A DNA stretch of 64,000 bases. Origin: Microbacterium stercoris (GTDB lineage Bacteria > Actinomycetota > Actinomycetes > Actinomycetales > Microbacteriaceae). Under the pieces are notes generated by a model that was given only the letters and a program-made list of their open reading frames with translations, had not been told where the DNA came from and did no database searches. Location of the stretch: assembly GCF_017592545.1 (NCBI RefSeq), contig NZ_JAGFOA010000001.1:843587-907586 (forward strand), given 5' to 3'. Made by a program: the position numbers and the translations under genes. Positions 1-7,782 of the stretch are shown here, in pieces (the stretch's first letter is position 1; every line of letters starts with the position of its first letter).

Positions 1-1630
1 CGGTGACGCGTGCGTGCTGGCCTTCCGTCGCCGAGGCCTGGGCCTCCTGACCCGCGCGCTCCGCGGCCGCGCCGAGCACCGGGGGCACAAGCGCCCGGAA
101 GTCCTCGAGCGCGATGCCCAGCATCGGTCCGAGCTGCGTGACGAACCCGCCGGCACGGAAGCGGTCGCACTCGTCGACGATGTCGGTGAAGGGGCCGGCC
201 AGCAGCGTGCCGCCGCGTTCCACGTGCGCGCGCAGGGCGTCCGCCCCGCTGTCGCGCAGCAGGTAGAGGAAGGGCGCGATCGCGAGCGAATAGCGGGCGT
301 CGACCTTCTCGGGCGGCACGATGTCGACCATCACGCCCCTCGCATGCAGCGCTCCGTACCACTCGCGGATCACGCCGAGGTAGTCGATCCGCAGCGGTTT
401 GGCGTCCTCCTCGACGGCCCACCAGTTCTCCCAGTCGAAGACGAGCGCGACCTGCGCGTCGCCCTCCGCGGGCGAGGGCAGCGCGCCGAGACCCGCCAGC
501 TCGGCGCCGATCGAGGTGACGTCGCGCCACGTGCGGGTGGGGGAGCCCGCGATGTGGGTGCCGGCCTGCGGCACCATCGCGGAGTGGAACTTCTCGACGC
601 CGCTGCGCGACTGGCGCCACTGGAAGAACATGATCCCGTCGGCTCCGCGTCCGACGGCCACGGCCGTCTCGGCCGCGAGGCGTCCGTCCTGCTTCGAGGG
701 GTTCACCGGGCGCCAGTTGACCGCGTCGGTGGCCTGCTCCAGCAGGATCCACGGCGTCTCGCGCTTGAGCGAGCGCACCAGATCGCGCTGGAACGCGACG
801 TTGCGCACCCGGTGCGGATCGAGCGGATCCGGATAGCAGTCATCCGTGATGACGTCGATGTCGTCGGACCACGACGCGTAGTCGGCGGGCTTGAACGGGC
901 CCATCATGTTCGTCGAGATGGGCTGGGTGGCACCGCTCGCGCGGATGATGTCGCGTTCCATCCGGTAGCACTCGAGCCACATGTCCGACATAAAGCGCCG
1001 GTAGTCGAGCTGCTGAGCCGGGTTGCGTGTGTAGGGCGCGCGGCGCGGCGGGAAGACCTCGTCGAAGGATCCGTAGCGCTGCGACCAGAAGTCGGTGCCC
1101 CACGCAGCGTTCAGGCCCGCGATGTCGCCATAGCGGTCGGCGAGCCAGCGGCGGAAGGCGTCTCGCGCACTGTCCGAGTACTCGACGGGCAGATGGCAGC
1201 CGAGCTCGTTGGAGACGTGCCACATCACGACGGCGGGATGGTGGGCGTACCGCTCGGCCAGCCGCCGCACGACCTCCCCTGCCAGGCGGCGGTAGGTCGG
1301 CGAGGACGGCGAGTGGTGCTGCCGCGAGCCGTGCCAGTAGGGCGCGCCCAGCTCATCGGCGGCGAGCACGTCGGGATGCCGCGACGAGACCCACGGTGGC
1401 GGTGAGGCGGTCGGGGTGGCGAGGTTCACGCCGATTCCTCCCGCGTGCAGCTTGTCGATCACGCGGTCGAGCCAGTCGAAGTCCCACACGTCGGGCGCGG
1501 GCTGCAGCCTCGACCACGCGAAGATGCCGAGGCTGACGGTGGTGACCTTCGCCTCCTGCATCAGGCGGACATCGTCGTCCCAGACCTCCTCCGGCCACTG
1601 ATCCGGGTTGTAGTCGGCGCCGTACAGCAT
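1..1630 (-). CDS. GH42 beta-galactosidase, C-terminus cut by window edge
   Basis: This is a glycoside hydrolase family 42 enzyme that cleaves terminal beta-galactosides, probably in the cytoplasm because no signal peptide is visible. The N-terminus MLYGADYNPDQWPEE is typical of the family. The acid/base Glu is E142 in the motif WHVSNELG, and the likely nucleophile is E298 in ILLEQ. These fit the GH42 TIM barrel, followed by the start of the trimerisation domain. About 543 codons are visible and the reading frame stays open to position 2, so roughly the last 100-150 residues lie outside the window. The ATG overlaps the stop of the DUF624 gene upstream (TGATG), so it is the last visible gene of the binding protein-permease-permease-DUF624 operon. 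Activity on alpha-L-arabinopyranosides is known for some GH42 members and cannot be excluded. Confidence 0.9.
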   Translation of the reverse strand, partial: MLYGADYNPDQWPEEVWDDDVRLMQEAKVTTVSLGIFAWSRLQPAPDVWDFDWLDRVIDKLHAGGIGVNLATPTASPPPWVSSRHPDVLAADELGAPYWHGSRQHHSPSSPTYRRLAGEVVRRLAERYAHHPAVVMWHVSNELGCHLPVEYSDSARDAFRRWLADRYGDIAGLNAAWGTDFWSQRYGSFDEVFPPRRAPYTRNPAQQLDYRRFMSDMWLECYRMERDIIRASGATQPISTNMMGPFKPADYASWSDDIDVITDDCYPDPLDPHRVRNVAFQRDLVRSLKRETPWILLEQATDAVNWRPVNPSKQDGRLAAETAVAVGRGADGIMFFQWRQSRSGVEKFHSAMVPQAGTHIAGSPTRTWRDVTSIGAELAGLGALPSPAEGDAQVALVFDWENWWAVEEDAKPLRIDYLGVIREWYGALHARGVMVDIVPPEKVDARYSLAIAPFLYLLRDSGADALRAHVERGGTLLAGPFTDIVDECDRFRAGGFVTQLGPMLGIALEDFRALVPPVLGAAAERAGQEAQASATEGQHARVT

Positions 1631-2328
1631 CAGACCTCCGAGGTCTCGGCCGCGGCGAGGCGGCGCTTGCGGGCCGCCCGCTCCGGCACGGCGACCACCG
1701 CGAGCGCGGCGAGACCGAGGGCCGGGACGAGCAGCGGGATCAGCGCCCACGTCGCGATCGCGACGAAGGCGGCGGCGATGAAGAGGTAGACGGCTCCGGC
1801 CGGATCGGCGGCGGCCCGCGCGGGCACCTGGCGCACGGCGGCGCGCCATCCGGTCGCCGGGTCCCAGGCTCCGGCGATCAGCAGCAGCGCCGTGCCGAGG
1901 GCGCCGAGACCCAGCCAGCCGACCAGGGCGATGAGCTCTCCCCCGGGAAGGGCGCCGGATCCGGCGATGTCGACATCCAGCAGCAGCACGAGGGCCAGCG
2001 CGAGCGCGCCGACACCGACACCCCACCCCCAGCGCAGGCTGGCGGCGACGTCGCGCCAGAACAGGCCCAGCCCCGACTCCTCGGCGGCGATGTGCCGACG
2101 CAGGTGGCGCGCGCCGGCGGCGAGCGCGATCGGCAGGGTCACCACCGGCAGCGACACGAGCGTCACCAGCACGCCGGTCAGCATCACCTCGCCGAGCAGG
2201 CCGAGCAGCCCGTGCGCCCCCGGATTGCGGGGCGGCACCCAGCTGGCGGGGGCGGGGCCCGCTCCCGAGGCGACGCCCCGGCGGGCGTCCCGTTCGGCGA
2301 TCCGTGCGCGCGACGCGATCCGGGACAT
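1630..2328 (-). CDS. DUF624 (YesL-like) membrane protein
   Basis: This 232-residue membrane protein has about five hydrophobic segments. The N-terminal segment ends in LVSLPVVTLPIALAAGARHL, which resembles the SLPVVTIGPATAAL signature of the DUF624/YesL family. Such proteins are commonly encoded inside carbohydrate ABC importer operons; their function is unknown. I start it at the ATG (MSRIASRAR) that overlaps the permease stop codon by one base (TGATG). A longer open frame upstream is out of frame with the permease and is only a shadow. The gene is translationally coupled on both sides, between the permease and the GH42 gene, so it probably assists the transporter or its assembly. That role is inferred from context only. 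Confidence 0.75.
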   Translation of the reverse strand: MSRIASRARIAERDARRGVASGAGPAPASWVPPRNPGAHGLLGLLGEVMLTGVLVTLVSLPVVTLPIALAAGARHLRRHIAAEESGLGLFWRDVAASLRWGWGVGVGALALALVLLLDVDIAGSGALPGGELIALVGWLGLGALGTALLLIAGAWDPATGWRAAVRQVPARAAADPAGAVYLFIAAAFVAIATWALIPLLVPALGLAALAVVAVPERAARKRRLAAAETSEV

Positions 2329-3218
2329 CAGCCCTTGAGCCCCGACGTCGCCACGCCCTCGATGAGGAAGCGCTGGAAGACCAGGAAGAACAGCAGGATC
2401 GGCACCAGCGCCAGGAACGACACCGCGACCGTCGCGCCGTAGTCGCTGGAGGATGTCTGGTCGTTGTACAGGCGCAGCGCGATCGGGAGCGGATAGTTCT
2501 CGGGGCTCGTGATGTAGAGCAGCGGCGAGAGGAAGTCGTTCCACGTCCAGATGAACGCGAAGATCGCGCAGGTGATGAGCGCCGGCTTGATGAGCGGCAG
2601 CAGGATCGACCAGAAGATGCGCCAGTGGCCGGCCCCGTCGATGCGCGCCGCCTCATCCATGTCGCGGGGGATGCCGCGCAGGAACTGCACGATGAGGAAC
2701 ACGAAGAACGCCTCGGTGGCGAGGAACTTCGGCAGCAGCAGCGGCCAGTAGGTGTCCATCAGCTCGAGCCGGTTGAACATGATGTACTGCGGGATGATGA
2801 TCACGTGGAACGGCAGCAGCAGCGTTCCGATCATGCCGGCGAACAGCACGCCGAGGCCCTTGAAGTTGATGCGCGCGAAGGCGTAGGCCGCCAGGGCCGA
2901 CGACGCCACGGTGCCCACCACGGCCGCGACGCCCAGCAGCAGGCTGTTGGCGAAGAAGCGCCACAGCGGCACGCCGCCGATGCCCTCGAGCACCTTCACG
3001 TAGTTGCGGATCGTCGGGTTCTCCGGGATGAGCCCAGGGTTCTGGCCGAACTCGGCGTTCGGCTTGAAGGTGGCAAAGAGCAGCCAGATCAGCGGGTACA
3101 GCACCAGCAGCGTGAGGGCCGCCAGCACAACGAACCAGATGATCGTCTGTACGGTCTTGCGCTTGATGCGCGGGCGACGCTCGGCCGATCCGGTCGCGAG
3201 CAGCTGGGTGGTGGTCAT
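2328..3218 (-). CDS. Sugar ABC transporter permease, MalG type
   Basis: This is one of two inner-membrane subunits of a carbohydrate importer of the CUT1 family (296 residues, six expected membrane segments). The cytoplasmic coupling loop carries the EAA motif, here DEAARIDGAGHWRIFWSILLP, at about residues 195-215, which docks on the ATPase. The C-terminus FLIEGVATSGLKG is typical of MalG proteins. The chosen ATG (MTTTQLL) overlaps the stop of the MalF-type gene by four bases (ATGA), indicating coupled translation. No ATP-binding gene is in the operon, as is usual for actinobacterial importers that share one MsiK-type ATPase encoded elsewhere. The substrate is probably a galactoside, inferred from the GH42 gene at the end of the operon. 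Confidence 0.92.
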   Translation of the reverse strand: MTTTQLLATGSAERRPRIKRKTVQTIIWFVVLAALTLLVLYPLIWLLFATFKPNAEFGQNPGLIPENPTIRNYVKVLEGIGGVPLWRFFANSLLLGVAAVVGTVASSALAAYAFARINFKGLGVLFAGMIGTLLLPFHVIIIPQYIMFNRLELMDTYWPLLLPKFLATEAFFVFLIVQFLRGIPRDMDEAARIDGAGHWRIFWSILLPLIKPALITCAIFAFIWTWNDFLSPLLYITSPENYPLPIALRLYNDQTSSSDYGATVAVSFLALVPILLFFLVFQRFLIEGVATSGLKG

Positions 3219-4210
3219 CGGTTGTCTCCCGCGTAGTGGACCCACGACTTCTGGGTGCGGAACAGGATGGCGGCCAGGATCGCGACGACGATGAGCAGCA
3301 CCCACGCCATCGCGGCGGCGTAGCCCATGCGGGCGTCGGCGAATCCGGTCTTGTAGAGCATGACCGTGAAGAAGTTGGTCATGCCGGCGGGGCCGCCGGA
3401 GCCGTTCGAGATGATGTACGCCGGCGCGAACACCTGGAACGCGTTGATCAGCTCGAGCACGAGGTTGAAGAAGATGACGGGCGAGAGCATCGGGATCGTC
3501 ACGTTCCAGAACCGGCGGATCGCTCCCGCGCCGTCCATCTCGGCCGCCTCGTAGAGATCCTGCGGCACCTGCTTGAGGCCCGCGAGGAAGATCACCATCG
3601 GGGCGCCGAACTGCCAGACGGCCAGGATGATCATCATCGGCACCACGAGGTCGACGTTGCCGACCCAGCCGCCCAGCTGGATGCCGAACAGGCTCAGGCC
3701 CTGGTCGACCGGGCCGTCGGTGTTGAACATCGCGCGCCACACGATGGCGACCGAGACGCTCGCGCCGATGAGGCTCGGGGCGTAGAACGACGACCGGAAG
3801 AAGCCGGCGCCCTTGTCGCGGTAGTTCAGCAGCAGCGCGATGCCGAGCGCGGCCGCGAGCTTGACCGGGGTGCCCACGAGCACGTAGACGAGCGTGATCA
3901 TCGACGAGTGCGCGAACTCGGGGTCGTTCGTGAACAGGCGGATGTAGTTGTCCAGCCCGATCCACTTCGGCGCCGTGAAGATGTCGTAGCGCGTGAACGA
4001 CAGATACAGCGAGTAGATCATCGGGCCCAGGGTGAGGCCGAAGAACCCGATCAACCACGGCACGAGGAACCCGTAGCCGGTGAGGGTCTCGCGGATGCTG
4101 CGCGCGCGCAGCTCGGGCCGTGCGGGGCCGCGGTTCGCCCGCCCCTTGGTGCCGCGCGCCGCGCGTGCCGCGCTGCGCGTCACGATGGTGCGGGTCTCGG
4201 TGACCGTCAT
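3215..4210 (-). CDS. Sugar ABC transporter permease, MalF type
   Basis: This is the partner permease of the same CUT1 importer (331 residues). A positively charged N-terminal tail of about 50 residues precedes the first membrane segment (LVPWLIGFFGLTLGPMIYSL). The EAA loop reads YEAAEMDGAGAIRRFWNVTIP near residues 230-250. The ATG at 4210 is preceded by a good ribosome binding site (GGAAGGAC, seven bases upstream), so I prefer it to the in-frame start 15 codons earlier. The intergenic stretch towards the binding-protein gene contains an unreliable G/C homopolymer block, but the coding sequence itself looks clean. The order binding protein, MalF, MalG is standard. Confidence 0.92.
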   Translation of the reverse strand: MTVTETRTIVTRSAARAARGTKGRANRGPARPELRARSIRETLTGYGFLVPWLIGFFGLTLGPMIYSLYLSFTRYDIFTAPKWIGLDNYIRLFTNDPEFAHSSMITLVYVLVGTPVKLAAALGIALLLNYRDKGAGFFRSSFYAPSLIGASVSVAIVWRAMFNTDGPVDQGLSLFGIQLGGWVGNVDLVVPMMIILAVWQFGAPMVIFLAGLKQVPQDLYEAAEMDGAGAIRRFWNVTIPMLSPVIFFNLVLELINAFQVFAPAYIISNGSGGPAGMTNFFTVMLYKTGFADARMGYAAAMAWVLLIVVAILAAILFRTQKSWVHYAGDNR

Positions 4211-4257
4211 CGTTCGTCCTTCCGGGACGTCATCGTCCGTCTGCGTGTGTAGCATGC

Positions 4258-4370
4258 CGCGGGCCCGGGGGGGGGGGGCCCCCCGGGGCGCGGCGGGGGG
4301 GAGGGGGGGGGGGGGGCGCGGGGCCCCCCCCCCCCCCCCCCGGGGGCCCCCCCCCCCCCCCCCCCGCGGC
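4258..4370. other. Extreme G/C homopolymer block, probable artefact
   Basis: About 110 bases consist almost only of G and C in long runs, including C runs of 18 and 19 bases and G runs of more than 10. Nothing else in the window resembles it. It lies between the binding-protein gene and the MalF-type gene, where sugar operons often carry a stable stem-loop that limits read-through. I read it as a hard-to-sequence hairpin replaced by low-quality homopolymer calls, not as real sequence. The true sequence and length of this gap are therefore uncertain. Confidence 0.7.
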
Positions 4371-4406
4371 GAGGAGAAGGTGGCGGGAGGAGCGCCACCG
4401 AGGGCA

Positions 4407-5711
4407 TCAGCCGTTGAGGGTGATGTCGATCTTGTCCATCAGACGCTTGACCGCGTCGTCGACGGAGATGGTGCCGTGGCCGAGCTCCTGGCCGATGAGG
4501 CGGAACTCCTCCTCGATCGAGCCGTAGCCGATGACCGGAACGGGCGGGGCGTCGCCGAGCCGGTCGGCGATCGACGCCTCGTACTCCTGGATCTGTGCGT
4601 CCAGGCCCTCGAGCGTCGCGCCCGAGAGGGCGGTCTCGGAGGCGGGGAGCCCGCGGTTGGTGCCGAAGACCTCACCCGTGATCGGGTCGTTGATGAGGAA
4701 GTCGATCAGCATCGCGGCCTCTGCCGGGTGGTCGGTCTTGGCCGAGGCGGCGTGCAGCATCGAGGGCTTCTGGTACAGGTCCTTCGCGCCCTCGACCGTG
4801 ACGGGCGGGGCGATCAGGCCGAGCTCGGTGTAGCCCTCGCCGAGGTTGCCGAGGTAGCCGCCGCCGAAGTTGTCCCACGTGAGCTCGCTGGCGGTGATGG
4901 CCGAGTCGAACGCCGAGAGCGGGTAGATCTCCTCGAGCTTCTGCGAGCCGACGACGCCGCCGGAGGCGCGCACCGCGTCGCCGTCCTCCCAGAAGGCCTT
5001 GAGGTCGTCCTCGGTGAATCCGAGCTCGCCCTCCTCGCTGAAGAGGAACTTGTCGTGCGCACGCAGCTGGATCTCGAAGTTCTGGATGCGACCCGTGTAG
5101 TCGGTGCCGCCGAAGACGGTCCCGCCCCCGGCCTCCGACACCTGGGCCATCCAGTCGGTGTAGTCCTCCCACGATCCGCCGGCGAACTCCTCGACGCCGA
5201 CCGTCTCGAGCAGCTTGGGGTTCGTGTAGAGGCCCCAGGCGTTGGTCGAGATCGGCACGGCGAACTGGCCGTCGGCGACCTTGCCGATGTCGAGCACCTT
5301 CTCGTCGATCGGATCGGTCTGGATCGCCTCGCCGAGGTAGGGGGTGAGATCGAGCAGCAGGCCGTTCTCGGCGTACTGGCGCAGGTACGAGTAGTCGAAC
5401 TGCATCACGTCGGGAAGCCCGCCGCCGGCGGCCTCGGTCTGGCGCTTCTCCCAGAACTCGGGGAAGCCCAGGAACGACTCGTTCACCGTGATGTTCGGGT
5501 GCTCCTCCTCGAACGCGTCGATGACCTGCGTGTAGAGGTCGGCGCGGACGTCGTTGCCCCAGAACGCGAAGTCGAGGGTGACCTTCTCGTTCGGGTCGGC
5601 GGTCTCGGCCGGGCCGGCGTCGCCGCCGCCACCGGCGCATCCGGCGAGGAGGGTCGCGGTCGCGGCGATCGCCGCGGCGGCGAGGTAGGGCTTGAGGCTG
5701 CGGAACGTCAT
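4407..5711 (-). CDS. Sugar-binding lipoprotein of ABC importer
   Basis: This extracytoplasmic solute-binding protein (434 residues, CUT1 type) captures the sugar for the two downstream permeases. The N-terminus has a lipoprotein signal: basic MTFRSLK, a hydrophobic stretch and the lipobox LLAGC, with the lipidated cysteine at residue 25. It is followed by a glycine-rich linker and the typical opening FWGNDVRADLYTQVIDAFEEEHP. The ATG at 5711 has a strong ribosome binding site (AAGGAG, four bases upstream), so the 30-codon in-frame extension is rejected. It is the first gene of the operon and lies directly behind a promoter with a LacI-type operator. The substrate is inferred, from the GH42 gene, to be a galactoside. 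Confidence 0.92.
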   Translation of the reverse strand: MTFRSLKPYLAAAAIAATATLLAGCAGGGGDAGPAETADPNEKVTLDFAFWGNDVRADLYTQVIDAFEEEHPNITVNESFLGFPEFWEKRQTEAAGGGLPDVMQFDYSYLRQYAENGLLLDLTPYLGEAIQTDPIDEKVLDIGKVADGQFAVPISTNAWGLYTNPKLLETVGVEEFAGGSWEDYTDWMAQVSEAGGGTVFGGTDYTGRIQNFEIQLRAHDKFLFSEEGELGFTEDDLKAFWEDGDAVRASGGVVGSQKLEEIYPLSAFDSAITASELTWDNFGGGYLGNLGEGYTELGLIAPPVTVEGAKDLYQKPSMLHAASAKTDHPAEAAMLIDFLINDPITGEVFGTNRGLPASETALSGATLEGLDAQIQEYEASIADRLGDAPPVPVIGYGSIEEEFRLIGQELGHGTISVDDAVKRLMDKIDITLNG

Positions 5712-5755
5712 TGTTCTCCTTGGTGTGAGCTCGCTGCCGAGGATGGAGACGATTC

Positions 5756-5801
5756 GGCAAGCGCTTTCCGTCAGCGTAAGGCTGGCCGAGCGAGGCGTCA
5801 A
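5756..5801 (-). promoter_or_regulatory. Promoter with LacI-type operator for the GH42 operon
   Basis: Reading the minus strand, TTGACG (5801-5796) is followed after 17 bases by TACGCT (5778-5773), which fits the actinobacterial TTGACN-N17-TANNNT promoter. Directly downstream sits the palindrome GGAAAGCGCTTGCC (5769-5756, minus strand), a classic LacI-family operator with a central CG, placed to block transcription start. The same palindrome occurs before the oxidoreductase gene at 7686-7699. Confidence 0.75.
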
Positions 5802-5855
5802 GAGTCGCCTTGAAACGTTATAAGCCCGGTGCGCCTGCGGCGGTGCGCGCGCGTT

Positions 5856-6595
5856 GGGAGGGGATCCCGCGCGGGGAGGGCGGTGATCCGGATCCGGGCC
5901 CTCCTGACTCGGGATCTCCTCCGCAGGCGGGCGTCAGGGGCGGCGCTTCCCGTGCGCGCGCATCGGGAGGGGATCCCGCGCAGGGAGGGTGGAGATCCGG
6001 ATCTGGGTCCTCTCGATCCGGGATCTCCTCCCGTTGTGGGCGTCAAGGGTCGCGGTCCCCGTCCCGCCCGCGCGCGTTGGGAGGGGATCCCGCGCGGGGA
6101 GGGCGGTGATCCGGATCTGGGCCCTCCCGATCCAGGATCTCCTCCGGTTCGCAGTGTCAGGGTGGCGCTCCCCGCGCGCGGGTCGGGAGGAGATCCCGCG
6201 TGGGGAGGGTGGGGATCCGGATCTGGGCCCTCCCGAGCCGAGATCTCCTCCGCAGGGGGCGTCAGGGGCGGCGCTTCCCGTGCGCGCATCGGGAGGGGAT
6301 TCCGCACCGGGAGGGCGGTGATCCGGATCTGGGCCCTCCCGATCCGGGATGTCCTCCGGTTGCGGGCGTCAGGGGTCGCGGCGGCGCGCCCGCGTTGGGA
6401 GGGGATCCCGCGTGGGGAGGGTGGGAATCGGATCTGGGTCCTCCCGATCCGGGATCTCCTCCGGTTGCGGGCGTCAGGGGTCGCGGTCCCTTCCCGCGCG
6501 CGTCGGGAGGGGATCCCGCGCGGGGAGGGCGGGGATCCGGATCTGGGCCCTCCCGAGCCGGGATGTCCTCCGGTTGCGGGCGTCAGGGGCGGCGG
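5856..6595. repeat. Seven-unit tandem array of nested palindromes
   Basis: Seven diverged units of 106-114 bp start at 5856, 5965, 6079, 6185, 6291, 6397 and 6505. Each begins GGGAGGGGATCCCG and contains an inner GGGAGGGC...GCCCTCCC pair around ATCCGGAT. It closes with CGGGATCTCCTCC, so every unit can fold into one long nested hairpin. A spacer of about 35 bp containing GCGGGCGTCAGGGG separates the units. The last unit runs into the 3' end of the oxidoreductase gene, whose stop codon (TCA at 6583-6585 on this strand) lies in that spacer. Open frames through the array are by-products of the repeat. Confidence 0.9.
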
Positions 6596-7677
6596 TCGAT
6601 CACCCGCGAGCGGAAGGAGGCGCGGTGCGTGGGATGGGCGGCGATGCTGGCCGGGGTGACCGCTGCGCCGTCGGCGTCGGCCGAGGCGTAGAGTGCCGCC
6701 ACCAGCCCGAAGATGCGGGCGGCGTCCGTGGCGATGGCGGGCAGGGCGGATCCGTCGCGCAGCGCCGCGAGCACCTCGGCCAGCAGAGCGACGTGGCCGC
6801 TCGGCACCTCGTCGGCGGGCAGTGCGGTCCAGCGCGCGGCGGTCGCGGGGTCGACATGCGGCGCGGGCGTGATGCGCCAGTGCTCGTGCCCGTGGCCGTA
6901 CAGGTGCTCGACCTCGACGGTGGCCTGCTCGCAGTCGATGCGCACCGCGCTCTTCTGCCGCGGGGACACCGCGCTCACCGACACGGATGCCACGGCTCCG
7001 TTCGCGTAGGCGACGGTCGCGGTGGCGGCATCCTCGGTCTCGGTGTCGCGGGCCAGGCGCCACAGGCGCGCCTCGACGCTCTCCCAGTCGCCGAGCAGGT
7101 GGGTCAGCAGGTCGAGCTGGTGGATGCCGTGGCCGAGCACGGTGCCGCCGCCCTCGGTCTGCCACTTCCCGCGCCACGGCACGGCGTAGTAGTCGGCGTC
7201 GCGGTGCCACAGGGTCTCGCACGTGGCGAACAGCGGTCGCCCCAGCTCGCCCGACGCGAGCAGTGCGTGCACGTGCGCGGCGGCGGATCCGGATCTCTGC
7301 TGGAAGACGAACGCGAGCCGCCGGCCCGCGGCGTCCGCGGCATCCTGCATGGCGTCGAGCTCTTCGAGCGAGGCGGCCGGCGGCTTCTCGACCACCACGT
7401 CGGCACCCGCGGCGAAGGCGGCGCGGGCCTGCGCGAGGTGAACCGAGGGTGGTGTGCAGATCAGCAGCACGTCGGGGTGCGCGGCGGCGAGCAGCGCCTC
7501 GAGGTCGTCGAACACCTCGGGGTCGCCCCAGCGCAGGGCGAACGCGCGCGCGGCCTCGGCGGAGCGGTCGGCCACCGCCACGAGCTCGGCGTCGGCGAAG
7601 GCCGCCACCCCTTCGGCGTGCAGGTGGGCGACGGCACCGGTGCCCACGAGGGCGACGCGCAGCTTCGAGCGATCCAT
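6583..7677 (-). CDS. Gfo/Idh/MocA family NAD(P)-dependent oxidoreductase
   Basis: This 364-residue protein probably oxidises or reduces a sugar or sugar derivative. The N-terminal Rossmann fold carries VALVGTGAVAHLHAEG near residue 10. The family motif EKP, which holds the catalytic or cofactor-binding lysine, appears as VVVEKPPAAS near residue 100. The C-terminal domain contains GGTVLGHGIHQLDLL, with the histidines usual for this family. The ATG is nine bases from a GGTAAGCGCTTGCC operator and lacks a clear ribosome binding site, so the message may be leaderless or have a very short leader. The shared operator suggests co-regulation with the GH42 importer operon. The exact substrate cannot be told. 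Confidence 0.88.
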   Translation of the reverse strand: MDRSKLRVALVGTGAVAHLHAEGVAAFADAELVAVADRSAEAARAFALRWGDPEVFDDLEALLAAAHPDVLLICTPPSVHLAQARAAFAAGADVVVEKPPAASLEELDAMQDAADAAGRRLAFVFQQRSGSAAAHVHALLASGELGRPLFATCETLWHRDADYYAVPWRGKWQTEGGGTVLGHGIHQLDLLTHLLGDWESVEARLWRLARDTETEDAATATVAYANGAVASVSVSAVSPRQKSAVRIDCEQATVEVEHLYGHGHEHWRITPAPHVDPATAARWTALPADEVPSGHVALLAEVLAALRDGSALPAIATDAARIFGLVAALYASADADGAAVTPASIAAHPTHRASFRSRVIDRRP

Positions 7678-7685
7678 GGCACCAG

Positions 7686-7699
7686 GGTAAGCGCTTGCC
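7686..7699 (-). promoter_or_regulatory. LacI-type operator before oxidoreductase gene
   Basis: The sequence GGTAAGCGCTTGCC is a near-perfect palindrome with the core AAGCGCTT. It matches the operator at 5756-5769 in 12 of 14 positions. It sits immediately upstream of the oxidoreductase start, so repressor binding would cover the transcription start. Confidence 0.7.
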
Positions 7700-7782
7700 C
7701 GCCGCGCCCGCGCCGGGGCCGCGTTCATCCCGCCAACCGCGTCCACCCACCGATCCGGCCGCTGGGCCGGAACGAGGCGGGA

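Noticed and set aside
840..1223. Small open frames on both strands inside the GH42 gene
   Set aside because: They overlap the conserved GH42 coding frame with its catalytic motifs and are arginine-rich shadows.
4207..4407. Small proline/glycine-rich open frame upstream of the MalF-type permease
   Set aside because: It is produced by the unreliable G/C homopolymer block.
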